Assembly: GCA_948567375.1 (NCBI GenBank)
Contig: OX419761.1
Span: 38,814,501-38,878,500 of the forward strand
Length of the DNA stretch: 64,000 nt
Reading direction: 5' to 3'
Source: Lunularia cruciata
Lineage: Eukaryota; Streptophyta; Marchantiopsida; Lunulariales; Lunulariaceae
The notes below the pieces were generated by a model, which was given only the letters and a program-made list of their open reading frames with translations, was not told the DNA's origin and ran no database searches. A program made the position numbers and the translations under genes. Of this stretch, positions 58,731-64,000 are shown piece by piece. Within the stretch, counting starts at the first letter, position 1, and each line of letters begins with the position of its first letter.

Positions 58731-58742
58731 ACCTCCTCTCAT
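58731..58742 (-). promoter_or_regulatory. Polypurine tract
   Basis: Minus strand ATGAGAGGAGGT immediately before the 3' LTR; primes plus-strand DNA synthesis in LTR elements. Confidence 0.8.
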
Positions 58743-60100
58743 TTAAGATGTAATGTCCTCATTGTGAAACTTTTGCTCAAAGGATTGCACTAACATTGAT
58801 GCATTGGTCAAGTTAGCTATAGGCTCCCATGTTGTATCATATAATGGGTACCTTTCCAATGTAAAAGATATTCTACATGTGGATGGCGGGTACCATGGAT
58901 GCATTTTTGGAGAATGCATTTGACTTTGTATTCCGTTGTGCCATCAATGAGTGTTGGACAAGGTTGAGCTTCTTGTATAGAAGGAAGTGGGGCAGTTAGG
59001 ATGCATATTTATGTAGCAAGAAAACATATAACATTGGATAGAACTTCAAATGTAGTGATAGCTCAAGGTGATAGGCCATTGCTCCAATTTGATAGATGAT
59101 GAGAAAAAAGCTAATAAAACAAGGTTTGAGCTTACAAAGGCCAACCAACCTAAGTTTGGTTATGGATAGCCAAATTTGATCTCCAACATTAAACTCCATG
59201 AGCTTGGAATGTGCATCTACATATTGTTTATGACAATTTGGATTATCTACAACCCATTCTTGGCATTTTTCACACCCTATTGGATTCTTAGAAAAAAAGG
59301 GTTGACAATATCAAATTTTGTAGCCACTAGGTGGATCTTTGTGGATCTTTACCAAGCTCAAAGGTATGAAAGGATGTACTCCATATATGAGGAAGAACAA
59401 TGATACTTAAGTAGATGCATTCATTGAATTCTTATAGGAAAATTCTACTAGTGGAACTAATGTGTCTCACTATTCTTGCTCCTCTAAGGTGAACCCTAGG
59501 AGCATGTCCTTGATAGTCCAATTAGCTTGCTTTGTTTTTTAATTGGTTTGTAGATGGTATGTTATGGACATGACAAGTTTGGTTTGAAGATGCCAAAGAG
59601 TGTTCTCCAAAAACAATTAGTGAATGGAATGCCTTGGTTATTGATGAGCACTCAAGACAATCCATGGTAAAAAAATACCATAGCTAAGTACAATTGAGCT
59701 AATTATGGTGCAATCACATTCTTGGTTGTAGGACACACATGAATCGTTTTCCTAAGTCAATCTACAAAGACTACAATGGAATCAAAACTTGAGGTGGTCT
59801 TGGGTAATTCACAAATGAGATCCTATTGATCTACTCCCAATGTTATGTAGGAGTAGGGGGGGTTGAAGGAAACATGCAAGAGGTTGATTAGATGTTTTAT
59901 TTTTTTGATAAAGTAAACAACTTCAAATGTAATCCATCATATTGTTGATCATCTTGGGCTAATAGTAATGGCTTTTGATTATATCTAAGGTCTTGTCCAC
60001 TCTAACATGACCTATAATAGTGGAATCATGACATTCCATTAGAATTTTGATTTTTAGGTCTAGAGCATCTAAGATCTATAACTTGCCATCACAAAAGATG
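58743..60100 (-). pseudogene. Chromovirus integrase with GPY/F-like module and chromodomain
   Basis: Zinc-binding part: CHDSTIIGHVRVDKTLDIIK then SHYY.PKMIN and CLLYQKNK (an HHCC finger with its last Cys lost). The core is broken by stops, with ..TYHLQTN.KT.. (usually TDGQTE) recognisable. The C-terminal module FNVGDQIWLS then ..LRLVGLCKLKP lies at 58996-59199. A chromodomain remnant HPHVEYLLHWKG is followed after a frameshift by TWEPIANL near 58830-58805. Chromodomains in this clade are known to direct integration toward particular chromatin. Confidence 0.82.
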
Positions 60101-60179
60101 AATCCTTGGGTATTAGTTACACCTTTGGATGATTGAGCTCATACAATATGTGGGTCAGTCTTTGTAGCAATAAGAATTC

Positions 60180-61420
60180 TTGGCTAAAAAATTGGGTTCA
60201 TCTTGACCTCCGCAACCAAATTTTTCACCATAGGCATCCGAGTGAATGTATCCACAAGTTGCTTCTTGCCCTTCACATATATGATTGTCATGTTGAACCA
60301 TTATCTCCACTCTACCCAACAAAATTGTCTAAGAGATAGATCTTTTTGTATCTTGAGGTAGACTAGTGGTTTGTGGTCTGTCTCTACTACAAATGCCTTC
60401 TTGCCGAGATAGTGCTTCCAATGTTGGGTCACAAGGACAATAGCCAACTCTTTTTGTCTAATAGTGTGATAGTTACCCTATGTCAATAACAACTTCAAGG
60501 TGATTATACAACTAGGCACCATCCATCACTCTATCCTTATTGTAGGTAGGATTGCTCCTATTGTAATGCTTGATGTATTTTTAACCAGCTTGATTGGGCA
60601 TGTGAGGTCAGATCATTTCAAGATTAGTACATGCATTAATGTATCTTTCAATTCTAGAAAGGAAAATTCCTCTATGGTTCCCCACATCCATTTCTTTCCT
60701 TTGCCAAGTATTTCCATCAAGGGTTGTGCAACCTTAGAGAAATTCTTGACAAATTGAAGATAGAACCCAATCAATCCTAAGAAACTCTTGAGTTGAGTCT
60801 AATTTTTTGGAGCATCCCATTTCTAAATGATATCTATTTTATTTTTTAAAGCTTATAGATCTTCTTCACTTACTATATGCCCCAAGTAATCTACTTAAGA
60901 CTTGATAAAATCACACTTTGAAACTTTAGCATACAATGCATTTTGTTGTAAAATTGGGTAGACTTCTTGTAGTTGTTGCTTGTGCTCTTTCATTGTCCTA
61001 TTGTGGACTAAGATTCATCTAGGAAAATGATAACAAACTTATCAAAGTATGGAAAAAATATATCATTTATTAAACTCATTAAATTGGTTGGTGTGTTGGT
61101 GAAGCAAAACTACATAACTTGGTAACCAAAGTAACCATACCTTATTTGAAAAGGAATTTTGTTTATGTCTTCCTCCATGATATTAATTTGGTTATAACCT
61201 CTCCATAGATCAAGTTTGGTGAAGAGTTTTGCCATATTGAGTTGATCAAAGAGGTTAAGGTATTTATCTTCACCATTTGTTGATTTAGACCTCAATATTT
61301 GATGCACATTTGCATCAGACCGTTCTTCTTCTTTACAAACAAGATATAAGCTCCATATGGTGATGTGCTAGGTTGGATAAAGTTTTTTTGCAACATATCG
61401 TTGATTTGAGCCTTGCACTC
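60180..61420 (-). pseudogene. Chromovirus reverse transcriptase and RNase H
   Basis: RT landmarks: PSTSPYGAYILFVKKKNG (about 61370), FTKLDLWRGYNQI and KIPFQIRYGYFGYQVM (61230-61110), and DKFVIIFLDES near 61040-61008, where the family has FLDDI, so the second catalytic Asp is lost. The connection GLIGFYLQFVKNFSKVAQPL lies near 60780-60720. RNase H: KELAIVLVTQHWKHYLGKKA then FVVETDHKPLVYLKIQ (60440-60340) and VEWR.WFNMTIIYVKG (about 60320-60265). Confidence 0.85.
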
Positions 61421-61899
61421 CTCCAACTCATGAAATGATAGTCACTTGACTATGGGGCCTTACAAGGAGGTTTCTTTCCAAATAGTATCTTGAATTTATG
61501 ATCTACTCTCCTTTTTTATGGTAATCTTGAGGGTAAACTCATCAACCACATCTTTCATACTCTAAAAAATTTATCCATCAAGTTGTGTATTTGGACTTCT
61601 CTTATTAGACCAATGAAGCATCTATTTGTCTTATTGATAACTATTGTTCCTATTACATAGAGAGGCAATTCTTGCCTTTGGAATCTTTCTCTATCTCCAA
61701 GTATCTTCCATTGGCTAGTTCTCATTCTCTTTTTCTCTAATCTATCATGGGATTGTAGTGCTCCATCCATGACATACCTAGATCTCATTTTAATGAGCTA
61801 ATTGTATCACTTGCTACTTGATTTCTTCCTGATACTCTCCTATAAAGAGTGTTACCTTTCTAAGTACTGCTCAATCCTCTATGTCTAACCATTAGACAA

Positions 61900-63790
61900 C
61901 TCTACTTCTTCATTCTCATCTTTCTTTAGTTCCATCCCCAACCTTATTGCAATAGAGTTAGATAAGGTCTTTGGTACTCTAGGGTCTATTGATACTCTCA
62001 TTTAATTGCCTTCTAGGATTCTATTTACATCCAATTGTGTGTTTATTTTCCTCAACTTTTGTGCACTTGTTGTCTTCTTCTTCTTCCTTTTTCTCCTCTC
62101 TATTTAGCCAATAAGGCCACAAGATATATTTATTGGTAATCTTCATTTTTTGGTGTGATTTCAACATCCTCTTCTTCAATTCATCCTTCCACGTTGTTTA
62201 AAGGTTGCTTATATAGAGGCTGAGGGCCCCTACAAAGGCGGGCATGAAAATTGATGGCTATGTGCCCAAATTGGCCATAATTGTAACAACATTGTTGTTT
62301 TTCTTGAGCCACTTCTCTTTGTGGGACTCTATCTCTCCTTTCTTTGACACATCTCCATTCTCCTTGGAGTGGTCATGCTCCTTGTCTCTAAAACAACTAT
62401 TGCCTAATTCCATAAGAACTAGTCTACCAAAGTGTAGTGTTTTAGCTCAATAGTGTTGTGTCAAGGCTACCTTTTCACCTCCTCGAAGTGTTCCTACTTT
62501 TCTTTGAGCACACATAATGACTTCAAAAATGCTGTGAGGATTTTGTACTATTATCTCTTGGTGAATTTGCTCTTTTAACCTCAATTTGAAATTGTCAAGA
62601 GCTTTTCTTGGGCTCATATTGTTATCATAACATGTAGATCAAGAAATGCCTCCATGTATTTTTGTATGTTTTTCTTTTGCTTCAACCTCCATTAGTTGAG
62701 TTTGAGCAATCTGCATAGAATCCACAAATTGAAAATTCTTCATCACTCCTTGCATTGTTGTTTAGGTGATTTCTCTTCTTTTTGCCAACAATGATCATTC
62801 CCAAGCATTGTACTATGTGAAGGCTTTATTGTTCAAGTATCTACATGCAAACACACTTGTACAATGATTGGTTGTCTTTGTTATAAACAATTGAAAGTAT
62901 CAATTCATTCTTGAGATCTAGTTTTCCACTACTCCTATAGAATTTTGTCCCTTGTAAGGCTTGATGTTGAATGTCTTCTTCATCTTTAGTAATATTATTG
63001 CTTCATTGTTGATTGGTGTCATTGTCATGCTTGAATCTACAATTACTTTGGTCATTATTATTGGGTTTTAGGATGATTCCCCTTCTTGCATTATATGATT
63101 GTTTCTAAAGATATATACTTGAATTTGGAGTGCCTCTATTTCATATTGATCTCCAAAACTCATTCAACATCCTTTGCATCAAAGCCTACAACTATGGATC
63201 CATGATTTGTACACGCAATAGATGCTCAATTAATACTTCCTACTTCAATCAAGGGTTAATATGATCACTTGGGAGAGTGCACAAATGATTTGGACTACCA
63301 TTAGGACTTCAACGGCTATCACTTGTCAAAAATATTCCTCAGCAAAATTGTAGACTAGAAAAACTACAAACATCACTTTTGGTCTCACTACATAACACAT
63401 TTTTACTTGAGTGTTGAAAGGGAGAGGATTTGGTACATTTTGATCCCTTGCATCATAAAAAAATGTAAACAATTAACCCCACTCTTCATTGTATATCACA
63501 ACAAGTAGAATAATAGGGCTTGGAAAATTCATTACTATGTTTATGAAATCCATTCCAAAAAGGTAAAAAAAATATACTCTCACTTGCTTGTGCTGGATGT
63601 ACATAATCTTGATGTGAACTGGATTCAAGAAATTAAAATGAGGTGCAAGAAATTGTCTTCTAGGAGCATCCATTTCATCCTCTTTCCCAAACACCCCAAT
63701 CTATTGATTGCACTAATTTTTCTCCCCTCAAAATTACTTAGTCTTAGTGGCTTGTGTTCATCCAAGAGGGAGGATCCACTAACTTGGATT
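61900..63790 (-). pseudogene. Chromovirus gag (and probable protease) region
   Basis: A gag zinc-knuckle remnant CCYNYGQFGHIAINFHAR lies near 62290-62238 (family consensus C.N.C...GH....C, one Cys lost). The rest of gag, from 63.7 kb down, is too decayed to assign residue by residue. Protease should lie between the knuckle and the RT but I could not pin its active site. Confidence 0.6.
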
Positions 63791-63796
63791 AAAATA

Positions 63797-63811
63797 CTTG
63801 CTTTGACACCA
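63797..63811 (-). promoter_or_regulatory. Primer-binding site, tRNA-iMet type
   Basis: Minus strand TGGTGTCAAAGCAAG, one base inside the LTR end; the usual plant gypsy site is TGGTATCAGAGC, complementary to the initiator methionine tRNA 3' end. Two differences. Confidence 0.78.
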
Positions 63812-63812
63812 T

Positions 63813-64000
63813 TGTAACATTCCGAGGACAAGAGAAACTCCAAGAGAAACATAAGAGAAGAAACACAAGGTTTAATTCCTCAATACTATGATGCCAAAGG
63901 AACACTTTGACCTTATTATATAATGGAAAAGATCCTTTCCAAGGGAGCTACACCCTTAGATCATATATATGGATTGGTGACATGTTAGCAAACTAAACCC
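63813..64000 (-). repeat. 5' LTR of the chromovirus (U5/R side only, truncated by window end)
   Basis: The + strand begins TGTAACATTCCGAGGACAAG; co-linear with 58160-58350, including CCAAGGGAGCTACACCCTTAGAT and ATATGGATTGGTGACATG. Confidence 0.88.

Larger units (their letters stand above)
58160..64000 (-). mobile_element. Nearly full-length Ty3/gypsy chromovirus on the - strand; 5' LTR cut by the window end
   Basis: In element order (high to low coordinates): 5' LTR 64000-63813 (partial); primer-binding site 63811-63797; gag with zinc knuckle near 62295-62235; RT about 61420-60960; RNase H about 60790-60180; integrase with zinc finger about 60050-59000; C-terminal chromodomain about 58945-58800; stop near 58743; polypurine tract 58742-58731; 3' LTR 58729-58160. 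The internal region is about 5.1 kb, typical of plant chromoviruses. Numerous stops and frameshifts show that it is inactive. It sits inside a family B repeat. Confidence 0.88.

Overview
This is nuclear DNA from a green plant. The evidence is spliced genes with GT-AG introns, a chloroplast-envelope maltose transporter gene, and dense decayed LTR retrotransposons. There is no bacterial operon structure, CRISPR array or rRNA, and I found no convincing tRNA. I cannot name the species. Compact genes inside a deeply decayed, AT-rich retroelement matrix would fit several streptophyte groups.

Layout. (1) 1-4177 is the 3' end of a trithorax-type SET-domain gene (ATX1/ATX2-like) on the + strand. Six exons carry the end of the protein; the 2.4 kb before them is intron-like and holds a degenerate array of roughly 400-550 bp repeat units. 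(2) 4178-6540 is GC-moderate sequence with no recognisable gene. (3) 6.5-23 kb is an AT-rich repeat sea: a Ty1/copia gag remnant, a solo gypsy LTR with a perfect target-site duplication, further LTR-like blocks, tandem duplications and an 81-bp (AT)n tract. (4) 23-30 kb is a second GC-moderate island holding a complete eight-exon MEX1-type maltose transporter gene (26317-29953, + strand, 476 aa). (5) 30-64 kb is again AT-rich and made of nested elements. It contains a decayed Ty3/gypsy pol on the - strand (about 36.9-42.2 kb) split by a solo LTR, another solo LTR at 45.5-46.1 kb, a decayed coiled-coil reading frame at 48.8-50.4 kb, an LTR at 52.1-52.9 kb, a PIF/Harbinger transposase relic at 55.1-56.4 kb, and an almost full-length chromodomain-bearing Ty3/gypsy element (chromovirus) on the - strand from 58160 past the window end.

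The two real genes are functionally unrelated: one is a histone H3K4 methyltransferase, the other exports starch-derived maltose from the chloroplast. They do not form a pathway or operon. I found no clear previously undescribed system. The most informative features are the nesting of the LTR elements, an LTR subfamily with a duplicated segment in its 5' half, perfect short hairpins, the intronic repeat array with a decayed copy 7 kb away, and an unidentified coiled-coil gene relic.
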